NCBI RefSeq assembly: GCF_024623785.1 | Contig: NZ_JANKBZ010000002.1 | Location: 434,001-498,000, forward strand | DNA length: 64,000 bases | Direction: 5' to 3' | Source: Archangium lipolyticum | Lineage (GTDB): Bacteria > Myxococcota > Myxococcia > Myxococcales > Myxococcaceae | Part shown: one piece after another, positions 51,220 through 59,514 of the stretch | Layout of the letters: every line of letters starts with the position of its first letter | Numbering within the stretch: position 1 is the first letter of the stretch | Program-made: the position numbers and the translations under genes | The notes under the pieces: generated by a model | What the model was told of the DNA's origin: nothing | Database searches by the model: none | What the model saw: the letters and a program-made list of their open reading frames with translations, nothing else

Positions 51220-53315
51220 ACGTTCAGGGCTGGCCTCAAGGGCATCTCGGCTGCACCTTCGAGCAGGAGGGGGAGTACGTGGCCGACTGGAGACTGGAGT
51301 TGCTTGGGGGCGCTCGGCTCCTGGGTCTGGTGGAGCCTCTGGAGCTGCAGCGGCGGGTGGCCGCGGTGCTCGCCTGGCTGTCCCTGGAGGGACCGACCCC
51401 CAAGTACCGGCTGGCGGGCATGCTGTGGCCCGACTCCGGCGAGGACACGGCGCGCAACAACATGCGCCAGCTGCTGCGCCGGCTGCGGGTGGCCACCGGC
51501 ACGGACCTGGTGCTCGGTGGGGACGTGGTCTCCCTGTCCGACAGGGTGAGCACCGACGCGGCGGAGCTGGAGGGCCACGTCTTCGCCGGACGCCACACGC
51601 GGGCGCTGGCGCTGACGGGCTCGCTGCTGGGCTCGCTGGAGTTCGACGACTGCCCGGACTTCGAGGCGTGGTTGCGCCGGGCCCGCGAGCAGCTGGAGGC
51701 CCTGCGGCGCCGCGCCGCCAGCGCCGAGTCGGAGCTCCGGGAGCAGCGGGGGGACCTGCCCGGAGCGCTGCACTTCGCCGAGCGGCTGCTGGTGTTGGAT
51801 CCGCTCTCCGAGGAGTCCTACCGCCGGCTGATGCGGCTGCACTACCTGTCGGGAGACCGGATGGCGGCGCTGGCCCTCTTCGAGCGTTGCCGGACGATGC
51901 TGCGTGAGGAGTATGACGCGTCGCCGCACCCGGACACGTTCGCGCTGGCCCGGGATGTGGAGCACGGTGCGGTGCGGCCGTGTAACGCCGGGAACCGGCC
52001 GGAGCGGAGCCTGCCGCTCACCGTCCTCCGCCCGCCGGTGCTGGTGGGCCGCGCGCGCGAATGGGAGCAGCTGGAGGAGGCGTGGAAGGCGCGGCAGCTC
52101 GTGCTGATAACGGCGGAGCCGGGCGTGGGCAAGACGCGCCTCGCGCTGGACTTCGCGGCCTCCAAGGGTCGCTTCATCGTCTTCTCGGGCAGGCCCGGGG
52201 ACACGGAGGTGCCCTACTCCCTGTTCGTGCGGCACATCCGGGAGCGCTTCATCGAGCAGCCCGAGTTGCCTCGGAACCTGGAGCCGTGGATCCGCCGGGA
52301 GCTGGCGCGCGTGATGCCCGAGATGGCGCCCGGCGAGGAGATTCCCCCCATGCGCAACGAGGGCGAGCGGGTGCGCTGCCTGGACGCCTACAGCGAGATG
52401 ATCCGCCGCTGCACGGAGGGCCTGGACTGCATCATCACCGACGATCTGCAGTTCGCCGACACCGCCAGCCTGGAGGTGGGGGCCTATGCCCATGCGCGCT
52501 TCCAGGGGGCGGGCGCCCTGCCGCGGATGATCGATTGCTGCCGCAGCGGCGGGCTCTCCTCCGAGGTGCTCACCATCACCCGGCGGATGGACGAGGGAGG
52601 GCTGCTGGCGCATGTGGAACTGGAGCCGCTCTCACCGGATGCGGTGGGGGAGATGCTGGGGAGCCTCTCCCTGCCGGGGGCCACGTCCCTCGCGGGGGAG
52701 ATGACGCGCTACACGGGAGGCAACCCGCTCTTCATCACCGAGACGCTCAAGCACCTGCTGGAGTCGGGGAGCCTGGAGCGGGGGTGGCCGGAGCGGCTGC
52801 CTCCTCCGGGGCGGGTGCGCCAGCTCATCCAGCAGCGTCTGGGGCGGCTGTCCCCGCTGGCGTTGCAGCTGGCCCAGGTGGCGGCGCTGGCCCTGACGGA
52901 CTTCAATCTGGAGCTGGCCGGCGAGGTGCTGGAGGTGAGCCCCCTGTCCTTCTCGGCGCCACTGGCGGAGCTGGAGGCGGCGCAGATCTTCCGGGGCGTG
53001 CACTTCTCCCATGACCTGGTGCTGGAGGCCGTCCGGGCCTCGCTTCCCGCCGCGCTGGGAGCGCTGCTGCACCGGCGCCTGGCCCAGCAGCTGGAGCGCA
53101 GGCGGGCGGCCCCGGCGACCATCGCGCAGCACTGGATCGCAGGGGGGGAGAACCGGCGCGCCGTGCCCTTCCTCCTGGCGGCGGCCCAGACGGACGAGGC
53201 CCACCTGCGCCGGGCGGAGGCGGCCACGAACTACGCGCGCGCCGCCTCCATCCTGGAGGCCGTGGGCGAAGTGGAGGAAGCGGCCCGGTTGAAGGGGCGG
53301 ATGTCCTGGACGTGA
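51216..53315 (+). CDS. BTAD-domain transcriptional activator with AAA ATPase domain
   Basis: 699 residues. The N-terminus has a winged-helix/OmpR-like part (LELLGGARLLGLVEPLELQR) and a bacterial transcriptional activation domain (about 100-250; NMRQLLRRLRVATG, LLVLDPLSEESYRRLMRLHY). An AAA/NB domain follows with Walker A TAEPGVGKTRLA and the sensor-like EMTRYTGGNPLFITETLKHL. The usual long C-terminal TPR array is cut short. The layout is that of SARP/LuxR-like activators of secondary metabolism. Its start overlaps the flavoprotein gene stop, so both are made together; it may act on a distant gene cluster. Confidence 0.86.
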   Translation: MNVQGWPQGHLGCTFEQEGEYVADWRLELLGGARLLGLVEPLELQRRVAAVLAWLSLEGPTPKYRLAGMLWPDSGEDTARNNMRQLLRRLRVATGTDLVLGGDVVSLSDRVSTDAAELEGHVFAGRHTRALALTGSLLGSLEFDDCPDFEAWLRRAREQLEALRRRAASAESELREQRGDLPGALHFAERLLVLDPLSEESYRRLMRLHYLSGDRMAALALFERCRTMLREEYDASPHPDTFALARDVEHGAVRPCNAGNRPERSLPLTVLRPPVLVGRAREWEQLEEAWKARQLVLITAEPGVGKTRLALDFAASKGRFIVFSGRPGDTEVPYSLFVRHIRERFIEQPELPRNLEPWIRRELARVMPEMAPGEEIPPMRNEGERVRCLDAYSEMIRRCTEGLDCIITDDLQFADTASLEVGAYAHARFQGAGALPRMIDCCRSGGLSSEVLTITRRMDEGGLLAHVELEPLSPDAVGEMLGSLSLPGATSLAGEMTRYTGGNPLFITETLKHLLESGSLERGWPERLPPPGRVRQLIQQRLGRLSPLALQLAQVAALALTDFNLELAGEVLEVSPLSFSAPLAELEAAQIFRGVHFSHDLVLEAVRASLPAALGALLHRRLAQQLERRRAAPATIAQHWIAGGENRRAVPFLLAAAQTDEAHLRRAEAATNYARAASILEAVGEVEEAARLKGRMSWT

Positions 53316-53380
53316 GGCGGTAGGGGGGCCGCCCTCGGCGTCAGGGCCCTGGCGTGCACACCGTCAGACGGAGACACGCC

Positions 53381-53872
53381 ATGGAACTCGTCCTGTTCAT
53401 CGGCCTGCAGGGCTCGGGCAAGAGCAGCTTCTTCCGGGAGCGCTTCGCGGCCACGCACGTGCACGTGAGCAAGGACCTGTGGCCCAACGCGCGCAGGCGC
53501 GAGGCCCGGCAGCGCAGGCTCATCGCGCAGGCGCTGGCGGAGGGGCGCCCGGTGGTGGTGGACAACACGAACCCGCTCGTCGAGGAGCGGGAGCCGCTCA
53601 TCGCGATCGCCCGGGAGCGCGGGGCGCGGGTGGTGGGCTACGTCTTCGAGTCGGACCTGAAGGCGTGCCTGGAGCGCAACGCGGGGCGCGTGGGGCGGTC
53701 GAGGGTGCCGGAGAAGGCGCTCCACATCACGTGGCGGAAGTTGAAGTGGCCTTCGTACACCGAGGGGTTCGATGCGTTGTTCCACGTGCGGCTGGCCCCC
53801 GAGGGTGGCTTCCACGTGAGGGAATGGAGGGAGGGAGATGAATCCAAACCAGTTCGAAGCCCGGATGCGTGA
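53381..53872 (+). CDS. P-loop kinase, polynucleotide-kinase-like
   Basis: 163 residues, the size of a minimal P-loop kinase. Walker A is FIGLQGSGKSSFF at the N-terminus; VSKDLWPNARRREARQRRLI and VVVDNTNPLVEEREPLI match the acceptor-side and Walker B region of polynucleotide 5'-kinase (PNKP-like) proteins; a lid with GRSRVPEKAL lies near 105-115. The 5'-phosphate acceptor is probably a nucleic acid end, but small-molecule kinases of the same fold cannot be excluded. The last 35 bases overlap the Thg1-like gene, implying coupled translation. Confidence 0.82.
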   Translation: MELVLFIGLQGSGKSSFFRERFAATHVHVSKDLWPNARRREARQRRLIAQALAEGRPVVVDNTNPLVEEREPLIAIARERGARVVGYVFESDLKACLERNAGRVGRSRVPEKALHITWRKLKWPSYTEGFDALFHVRLAPEGGFHVREWREGDESKPVRSPDA

Positions 53873-54617
53873 GGGCGAGTTCTTCCACTCGCTGCGGCTG
53901 CTGCGCGGGGCGTGGTGCGTGCTGCGGGTGGACGGGCGGGGCTTCTCGCGCTTCACGGAGGCGCGTTACGAGAAGCCCTTCGATGCCACGCTGCACCAGC
54001 AGATGGTGCGCACGGCCTCGGCGCTGCTGGAGGAGCTGCAGGGCATCTACGCGTACACGGAGAGCGATGAGATTTCGGTCCTCTTCCGGCCGGAGTGGTC
54101 GCTCTTCGATCGCGAGGTGGAGAAGCTGGTGTCCATCTCGGCGGGAGTGGCGAGCGCCACCTTCACGCACGCGGCGGGAGTGCCGGCCGTGTTCGACAGC
54201 CGGGTGTGGATGGGGGCCAGCGAGAACGCGGTGGTGGACTACTTCCGCTGGAGACAGGCGGACGCGGCCCGCTGCGCGCTGCACGGCTGGTGCTACTGGA
54301 CGCTGCGCAAGGAAGGCCAGAGCGTGGCGAGCGCCTCGCGGGAGCTGCACGGCAAGTCGGTGGGCTTCAAGAACGAGCTGCTCTTCCAGAGAGGAATCAA
54401 CTTCAACGAGCTGCCCCTCTGGCAGCGGCGGGGCACGGGCATCTCCTGGGAGGAGTACGAGAAGGAGGGAGAGGATCCGCGCACGGGCCGGAAGGTGAGC
54501 ACGCTGCGCCGCCGGCTGCGAGTGGACGAGTCCCTGCCGATGAAGGAGGAGTACGACGCCTACATCCGCGAGCGCATGAGCGCGACTCCCTCTCCCTCTG
54601 GGAGAGGGCCGGGGTGA
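53838..54617 (+). CDS. Thg1-like protein (tRNA 3'-5' polymerase/guanylyltransferase family)
   Basis: 259 residues. LRVDGRGFSRFT (Asp32) and YAYTESDEISVLF (Asp77, Glu78) are the two metal-binding motifs of the Thg1 palm, and KSVGFKNELLFQRGINFNEL is the downstream conserved block. Bacterial Thg1-like proteins add nucleotides to RNA 5' ends in the 3'-5' direction, repairing 5'-truncated tRNAs; Myxococcus has a studied member. The overlapping upstream kinase could supply or process 5' ends. The start has GGAGGGAG upstream. The last ten residues are encoded by a REP-like palindrome (54588-54608), so the original stop may have been lost. Confidence 0.92.
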   Translation: MNPNQFEARMREGEFFHSLRLLRGAWCVLRVDGRGFSRFTEARYEKPFDATLHQQMVRTASALLEELQGIYAYTESDEISVLFRPEWSLFDREVEKLVSISAGVASATFTHAAGVPAVFDSRVWMGASENAVVDYFRWRQADAARCALHGWCYWTLRKEGQSVASASRELHGKSVGFKNELLFQRGINFNELPLWQRRGTGISWEEYEKEGEDPRTGRKVSTLRRRLRVDESLPMKEEYDAYIRERMSATPSPSGRGPG

Positions 54618-54631
54618 GGGTCTTCACCCCG
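54588..54631. repeat. REP-like palindrome and terminator hairpin between convergent genes
   Basis: CCCTCTCCC-TCT-GGGAGAGGG (54588-54608) is a perfect 9-bp stem with the wording of a widespread proteobacterial intergenic repeat. It is followed by CGGGGTGA-GGGTCT-TCACCCCG (8-bp stem, 54610-54631), which contains both stop codons of the convergent genes. Together they would end transcription from both sides. Confidence 0.65.
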
Positions 54632-55520
54632 TCTCATCGGACAGCTCTGGAGGGGGCAGGACCTTCCAGAGGTGCGGCTTGTCGTGCTGGGGGGGAATCA
54701 TGCCGAGGGGCCAGCCCTCGGTGGTGAGCTCGGCATAGCGGTACACGCGGCTCCCCAGACGGAAGGGGGGGCCGCGCACGGGCAGGGCAATACCCACGGC
54801 GGCGTGCGAGAGCGGATCCGAATAAAGGATGGCCGCGTCGATGCCGGCCTGGCGCAGCAGCATCACGGCGAGCACGGCCTTGGAGTCGCAGTCGCCGCGG
54901 TCCTCCGAGGGGACGAGCGCGGGCGGGAGGATGCCGAAGGGCTGGTCGGCGGGCTCCTCGTAGTGGATGTGCTGCACGAAGGTGACGATGAGCTCGGCGG
55001 CCTCGATGGGGTCGAGGTTGCGCTCGCGGATGTGCTGGACGAAGCGGGTGCCCAGCACGCGCACGGGCTCGGCGTTGCTGCGCATCAGCTCGTTGTAGAT
55101 GCAGCGCATGTCCTCCTGGCACCCGGGGGGCGCGTGGTAGGTGAAGCGGTTGGGCCCGAGCGCGCGGAAGCGCATCTTGTGGCCGTACGCATGGTGCTCG
55201 TCTGAGAGGGAGTCCGCGAGGGACTCGCCCAGGCCATAGACGAGCCGGTGCTGGGAGGGGACGAGCGGAGCGGCCCGCCACTCATGGGTGCGTCCCTGGC
55301 TCAGGGGCGTGGAGGGGGGGATGAGGGCCACGCCGAGATGGACGCCATCGGCGCTGGAGAGGTCGAGCGGGGGCTCCGGTTCCTGGGGGGAAGCGAGTGC
55401 GTGCACGTCCCGCGAGACGAACCAGCGCAGCCCCAGGAGGGCGAAGCAGCTCGTGGTGACGAGGAGGACGAGGAAGAGCGCGAGGAGCCTCTTCCCCGGT
55501 CTGGATGGCGGAGTGTGCAA
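54624..55520 (-). CDS. Transglutaminase-like cysteine peptidase, membrane-anchored
   Basis: 298 residues. One N-terminal membrane span (LLALFLVLLVTTSCFALLGL) anchors a periplasmic domain. The transglutaminase-like triad can be read as the Cys of EDRGDCDSKAVL, the His of DPLSHAAVGI and the Asp/Glu of YRYAELTTEGWPLG. It starts at a TTG two bases after the stop of the DUF350 gene, so they are one operon. The family includes peptidases and amide-bond-forming enzymes of the envelope; substrate unknown. Confidence 0.8.
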   Translation of the reverse strand: MHTPPSRPGKRLLALFLVLLVTTSCFALLGLRWFVSRDVHALASPQEPEPPLDLSSADGVHLGVALIPPSTPLSQGRTHEWRAAPLVPSQHRLVYGLGESLADSLSDEHHAYGHKMRFRALGPNRFTYHAPPGCQEDMRCIYNELMRSNAEPVRVLGTRFVQHIRERNLDPIEAAELIVTFVQHIHYEEPADQPFGILPPALVPSEDRGDCDSKAVLAVMLLRQAGIDAAILYSDPLSHAAVGIALPVRGPPFRLGSRVYRYAELTTEGWPLGMIPPQHDKPHLWKVLPPPELSDETG

Positions 55521-55524
55521 GGCG

Positions 55525-56067
55525 TCAGGCGGGGGCGCGGAACGTGGCGGGAGGGAGCTCGGGGAAGGGGATGAGGCCGTTGAGGGTGGCCTGGAGGCCC
55601 GGGGCGGTGAGCAGGGCGAACACGATGAGGATGGCGGCCAGCACGAGCGCGAGGGCCACGTTGCCGCGGCGCACCTCGGCGAGCTCGTCCACGCCGGGGG
55701 TCATCTTGTCGAAGAGGATCATGCCGAGCGCGAGCACGCCGGTGCTCACGAGCAGGGACACGCCCACGTGCATGAGGGCGAAGAAGGAGAGCCGCGCCAG
55801 GGCCAGGGGTTGGAGGGGGAAGCCGCGGAAGGTGAGGTCCACGGCGTCGAAGGTGGCGTTCACGGCGTTCTGTACCAGCAGGCCGAGAGCGAGCAGGCTG
55901 GCGGCGTGGACGATACCGGCGGCGACGTTGCCCTTCTCCAGGTCGGCCGTGGGGTCCGTGCCAATCAGGCGGTTGAGGCCGCGGAACGCGAGCCAGATGC
56001 CGAGTGCGGCGACCAGCCCACCGAAGACCACCTTGGACAGCCCGACGGCGACGAGGAGCAGGTTCAT
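55525..56067 (-). CDS. DUF350 membrane protein
   Basis: 180 residues from ATG 56067 (MNLLLVAVGLSKVVFGG). Four membrane helices fall in two similar pairs, each ending in a short loop with EKGNVAAGIVHA or RRGNVALALVLA, the repeated GNxAxA motif of DUF350/YjfL proteins. Function unknown; the family often neighbours envelope-stress, ion-transport and ATP-grasp genes. It is divergent from the TIGR04222-type gene at 56146 with only 78 bases between, so the four genes around this point may be one envelope locus. Confidence 0.85.
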   Translation of the reverse strand: MNLLLVAVGLSKVVFGGLVAALGIWLAFRGLNRLIGTDPTADLEKGNVAAGIVHAASLLALGLLVQNAVNATFDAVDLTFRGFPLQPLALARLSFFALMHVGVSLLVSTGVLALGMILFDKMTPGVDELAEVRRGNVALALVLAAILIVFALLTAPGLQATLNGLIPFPELPPATFRAPA

Positions 56068-56145
56068 GGATGGACGGGCAGTGTAGGAGAAAGCCTGGGA
56101 GCCGAGTGGGTGTAACATACGCCCAGACGCAGCCGGAGGGATGCC

Positions 56146-57099
56146 TTGAATCCGTTGGACTGGAGTGGGACGCAGTTCCTGCTGGCCTACGTGCCCTACC
56201 TCGTGGGCATGTGGATCGCCGCGAAGCTGTGGCAGCGCTCGTTGAACCAGCCCTCGTCGGAGCCGGGCAGCACCGAGCTGAGGCTCGACCCCTATCTGGT
56301 GGCGGTGCTGGATCATCGCAGGGCGGCCGTCAACGCGGCGCTGGCCGCGCTCGTGCACGCGGGGGCGTTGCGCTTCGAGGAGGGCGAGCTGAAGGTGGAG
56401 GGCCCGCCACCGGCGAGCGCATCACCCTTCGAGCGCGCCGTCCACGCCGCGGTGTCGGGGAAGGTGGAGAGCGTGGGAGACATCGAGGAGGCCGTGGATG
56501 AACAGCTCGACTCGATGGAAGAATCCCTCTCCCGCCGTGGCTTCCTGATGGAGCACGAGCAGGCCGTCCAGTACAGGCGCTACCCCATGGCCCTCTTCTT
56601 CGGCGCGGGCCTGGGCCTGGGCCTGCTGAAGATGTTCGTCGGGATCGTCCGGGACCGGCCGGTGGCCTTCCTCGTGCTGCTGCTCGCGTTCGGAGCGGTG
56701 CTCGGATTCATGACCCTGTGGTCGGTCCCCCGCCGCACCCGGCGCGGAGACAGTGCGTTGAAGCTGCTCCGGTTGCAGAACTCGGCGCTGAGCATGACGT
56801 CGGCCACCGAGAGCGCGTGGCAGACGCTGAGTGCCTCGAACGTCGCCATGGGGGTGGCCCTCTTCGGCACGGGAATGCTGATGACGGCGGGGATGGGGGG
56901 CCTGCACAGCTACCTGATGCCTCCGGCCGGCGGTGGAGGGGGCGGCGACGACGGCACGGACATCACCGGCGGCAGCAGTGACTTCGCCGACAGTGGTGGC
57001 AGCGACTCTTCTGGAGACAGCGGCAGCAGTTGTGGTGGGGGTGGTGACAGCGGCGGCGGTGGGGGTTGTGGCGGTTGTGGTGGAGGTGGTGGGGATTGA
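56146..57099 (+). CDS. TIGR04222-type membrane protein with Gly/Ser/Cys-rich tail
   Basis: 317 residues from TTG 56146 (GGAGGG five to six bases upstream). A first membrane span (FLLAYVPYLVGMWIAAKLW) precedes a cytoplasmic helical domain (LRLDPYLVAVLDHRRAAVNA, ...AVDEQLDSMEESLSRRGF), then two more spans (ALFFGAGLGLGLLKMFVGIV; FLVLLLAFGAVLGFM). After a further span the last 55 residues are almost only Gly, Ser and Asp with three Cys (DSGSSCGGGGDSGGGGGCGG). This matches my memory of TIGR04222 membrane proteins, which neighbour DUF692 genes. The stop overlaps the next start (TTGA). The tail is a candidate substrate of the DUF692 enzyme. Confidence 0.8.
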   Translation: MNPLDWSGTQFLLAYVPYLVGMWIAAKLWQRSLNQPSSEPGSTELRLDPYLVAVLDHRRAAVNAALAALVHAGALRFEEGELKVEGPPPASASPFERAVHAAVSGKVESVGDIEEAVDEQLDSMEESLSRRGFLMEHEQAVQYRRYPMALFFGAGLGLGLLKMFVGIVRDRPVAFLVLLLAFGAVLGFMTLWSVPRRTRRGDSALKLLRLQNSALSMTSATESAWQTLSASNVAMGVALFGTGMLMTAGMGGLHSYLMPPAGGGGGGDDGTDITGGSSDFADSGGSDSSGDSGSSCGGGGDSGGGGGCGGCGGGGGD

Positions 57100-57932
57100 A
57101 GTGGCCGACGGGCGTGGGGCTGGGCTGGCGCAGACAGCTCGCGCACTACATCGACGAAGCGGAAGGGCTGGGCTTCGTGGAGGTGCTGGCCGAGCACCTG
57201 AGCCCCACGGGACCGCTCCCGGTGCCGCTGGTCCGCCTGCGGGAGCGGGGCGTGCCGGTGGTGCTGCATGCGGTGTCCCTGGGGCTGGGGAGCGCGGAGC
57301 CTCCGGAGCAGCGGAGGTTGGACTGGCTGGCGCGGATGGCCGAGCGGGTGGGCGCGGTGTGCGTGAGCGAGCACCTGTGCTTCGTACGCGCGGGAGGCCG
57401 GGAGTCGGGCCACCTGCTGCCGCTGCCGCGCAACGAGCGGATGCTGGAGGTGCTGGCGGAGAACGTGCGCCAGGCCGAGGCGGCGCTGCCGGTGCCCCTG
57501 GCGCTGGAGAACGTGGCGAGCCTCTTCGATTGGCCGGAGCCGGCCCTGTCCGAGGCGCAATGGCTGGTGGGCGTGCTGGAGCGCACGGGGGCGCGGCTGC
57601 TGCTGGACGTGGCCAACCTGCACGCCAATGCCCTCAACCTCGGGACGGATGCGGCGGCGGTGCTGGCGGCGGTGCCTCGCGGGCGGCTGGCGTACGTGCA
57701 CGTGGCCGGGGGTGTGAAGCGCGGTGGCCTGTACCACGACACCCACGCGCACGCGGTGCCCGAGGGGCCCCTGGCCTTGTTGGAAGCGCTCGTGGCGCGC
57801 GTGGGGCCCGTGCCGACGCTGCTCGAGCGGGATGACCGTTTCCCTCCGCCAGCGGAGCTGACCGCCGAGCTGGAGGGCATCCGGGCGGCACTGGCGCGCG
57901 GGAGGGCGAGCTGGGAGGCGCGGGCGGCCTGA
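57096..57932 (+). CDS. DUF692 (MbnB/TglH-like) metalloenzyme
   Basis: 278 residues from a TTG that overlaps the upstream stop (TTGA). The TIM-barrel metal ligands of the family can be placed: VVLHAVSLGLGS, VSEHLCFVRA, LALENVASLFDWP, LLLDVANLHANALNLG, YVHVAGG and YHDTHAHAVP. Studied members (MbnB, TglH) use two or three iron ions to oxidise Cys residues of peptides, usually with a partner protein (MbnC/TglI type). No such partner is seen here; the partner or substrate could be the Cys-rich membrane protein encoded upstream. Function beyond the family is inference. Confidence 0.9.
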   Translation: MKWPTGVGLGWRRQLAHYIDEAEGLGFVEVLAEHLSPTGPLPVPLVRLRERGVPVVLHAVSLGLGSAEPPEQRRLDWLARMAERVGAVCVSEHLCFVRAGGRESGHLLPLPRNERMLEVLAENVRQAEAALPVPLALENVASLFDWPEPALSEAQWLVGVLERTGARLLLDVANLHANALNLGTDAAAVLAAVPRGRLAYVHVAGGVKRGGLYHDTHAHAVPEGPLALLEALVARVGPVPTLLERDDRFPPPAELTAELEGIRAALARGRASWEARAA

Positions 57933-57937
57933 GCGTC

Positions 57938-59500
57938 TCACTCCACGGGTTCGCCCGTGCGTTGCTCGTACCAGCGCTGGGGTTCCAGTACCTGCAGATG
58001 AGAGCCCTCGGGTGTCACCTCCACACCCAGGGGCACCGTTCCCACCTTCACCAGCAACACGGCCCGGGTGGAGCCCTGGGCGCTGTCCGCCTGCCCATGC
58101 AGCTCGAGGCCTTCGCCCCGGGCCCGCAGCTTCGTCACCTTCGCGCCCTTCTCTCCCAGTGCCACGTTGCCGGAGACCTTCAAATCCCTGGCGGTGAGCA
58201 GGGGGGACAACACCTGGGGCAGGCTGCCCTGGTCGGTGAGCAGGGCGATGAAAGGGGCGGCGTTGGAGAAGCTGCCGCTGAAGCGTCCCTTGATGCGAGG
58301 AGACGCCAGGGAGAGGGTGGCCTCCGGGAAGGCGAGGGTGCCATTCCAATCGAGTTCTTGCTCCTTCCCGGTCCGGACGGAGACGTCACGCAGCACCAGG
58401 CGGGTGCCATCCAGCTCCATCCGCATGTCCGGTGGTTCCTGGCCCAGGCGCGTCGTCTTCGACATCAGCACGATCCGCGCCTCGGACATCTCCAGGAGCC
58501 GTCCCTTTCTTCCCTCCAACCGCACGGGTGCCAGGGTGAGGCGGAGCCCGAACCGGTCTGGCGCGTCTCCGGACTCGCGCACGCCTCCCTCCAGCCGCCA
58601 GGGAGCTCGCAGGCGCAGGGTGCCGGCGGGGAAGGTGATGCTCTCTCCAGAGCCCTTCAGCCGGGTGCCCGGTGCGAGCTGTCCATCCTTGATGCGGACA
58701 TCCACCTCCACCCGTCCCGCGCCACCTTCCAGCCCGGCTTCGGCGAGCCGGGGCATCAGCCGCCGCATCGCGCCGAACGAGGGAAGGGTGGCGGAGAGCT
58801 GGAGCCGCCCATCCGTCAGGCCGGAGAGGAGATCCAACTGCCCCCGGGCGCCCTGGCGATGCGCCTCGAGGGTGAATCCGCCCGTGCCTTCCTCCACGTG
58901 CGCCACCGCCTCTGCCTGGACGGTGAGCTCGCCCCGTCCGAGCTTCAGCCTCACGTCACGAATGGAGATGCGCTGTTCCGGCTCCAGCTCCATCCCGCCG
59001 GTGACTTCCGTGATGCCGGTGAGCCGGACCGCATCCACCTCCAGGGCATGAACGTCGTGGACGGTCACCCCGTGCAGCCTCAGCCCCCAGGGACGGCCCT
59101 TCAGCGCCATGTCCCCCGCGTGGGGTTCGCCGGGGTGGATTCGAACGCGCAGGCCCTGGACGTCGAGCGACTCGGTCTCGAATCGCTGCCTGAATAGAGC
59201 CAGGAGGGACAGGTTGACCTCCGCCCTGTCGATGTCGAGCCCCCAGTGACCGCCCCCCGGCTCCTGCCGCCGCAGCGTCAGCTCACGGACGTGGACGGTT
59301 CCGGGAACCACGCTCCAGCCGTGGCTCCAGCCCACCTGCATGCGATCGAGCAACGGGTTGAGCACCCGGGCCAGCAGTCCGGTGGCCAGCAGCACGTTGA
59401 CGACAGCATGCAGCAGGAGGAACGCCCCGAGCCCCCACGAGAGCGCGCGGCGCCAGCGTGTCCGGGCTCGGGATGAGGCGGGAGCAGTGGGGGTCCTCAT
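57938..59500 (-). CDS. AsmA/DUF748-like envelope protein
   Basis: 520 residues. One N-terminal span (ALSWGLGAFLLLHAVVNVLL) is followed by a long run of beta strands with the repeated pattern of AsmA-like and translocation-module-like bridges (VHVRELTLRRQ, IDRAEVNLSLLALFRQRFET, LDVQGLRVRIHPG; then LHGVTVHDVHAL). These proteins sit at the inner membrane and reach into the periplasm, some moving lipids. ATG 59500 (MRTPTAPASSR) is chosen because the anchor follows directly. It is 14 bases from the end of the CBS gene on the same strand. Confidence 0.72.
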   Translation of the reverse strand: MRTPTAPASSRARTRWRRALSWGLGAFLLLHAVVNVLLATGLLARVLNPLLDRMQVGWSHGWSVVPGTVHVRELTLRRQEPGGGHWGLDIDRAEVNLSLLALFRQRFETESLDVQGLRVRIHPGEPHAGDMALKGRPWGLRLHGVTVHDVHALEVDAVRLTGITEVTGGMELEPEQRISIRDVRLKLGRGELTVQAEAVAHVEEGTGGFTLEAHRQGARGQLDLLSGLTDGRLQLSATLPSFGAMRRLMPRLAEAGLEGGAGRVEVDVRIKDGQLAPGTRLKGSGESITFPAGTLRLRAPWRLEGGVRESGDAPDRFGLRLTLAPVRLEGRKGRLLEMSEARIVLMSKTTRLGQEPPDMRMELDGTRLVLRDVSVRTGKEQELDWNGTLAFPEATLSLASPRIKGRFSGSFSNAAPFIALLTDQGSLPQVLSPLLTARDLKVSGNVALGEKGAKVTKLRARGEGLELHGQADSAQGSTRAVLLVKVGTVPLGVEVTPEGSHLQVLEPQRWYEQRTGEPVE

Positions 59501-59514
59501 GCGATGCGCGAGCC

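Noticed and set aside
56933-57065. Gly-rich stretch as simple-sequence repeat expansion
   Set aside because: Codons vary (GGC, GGT, GGA, GGG) and Cys and Asp are interspersed, so it is a protein-level feature and not a DNA microsatellite.
57959-59197. Long + strand frame opposite the AsmA-like gene
   Set aside because: Antisense shadow rich in His, Pro and Gln with no recognisable domain.
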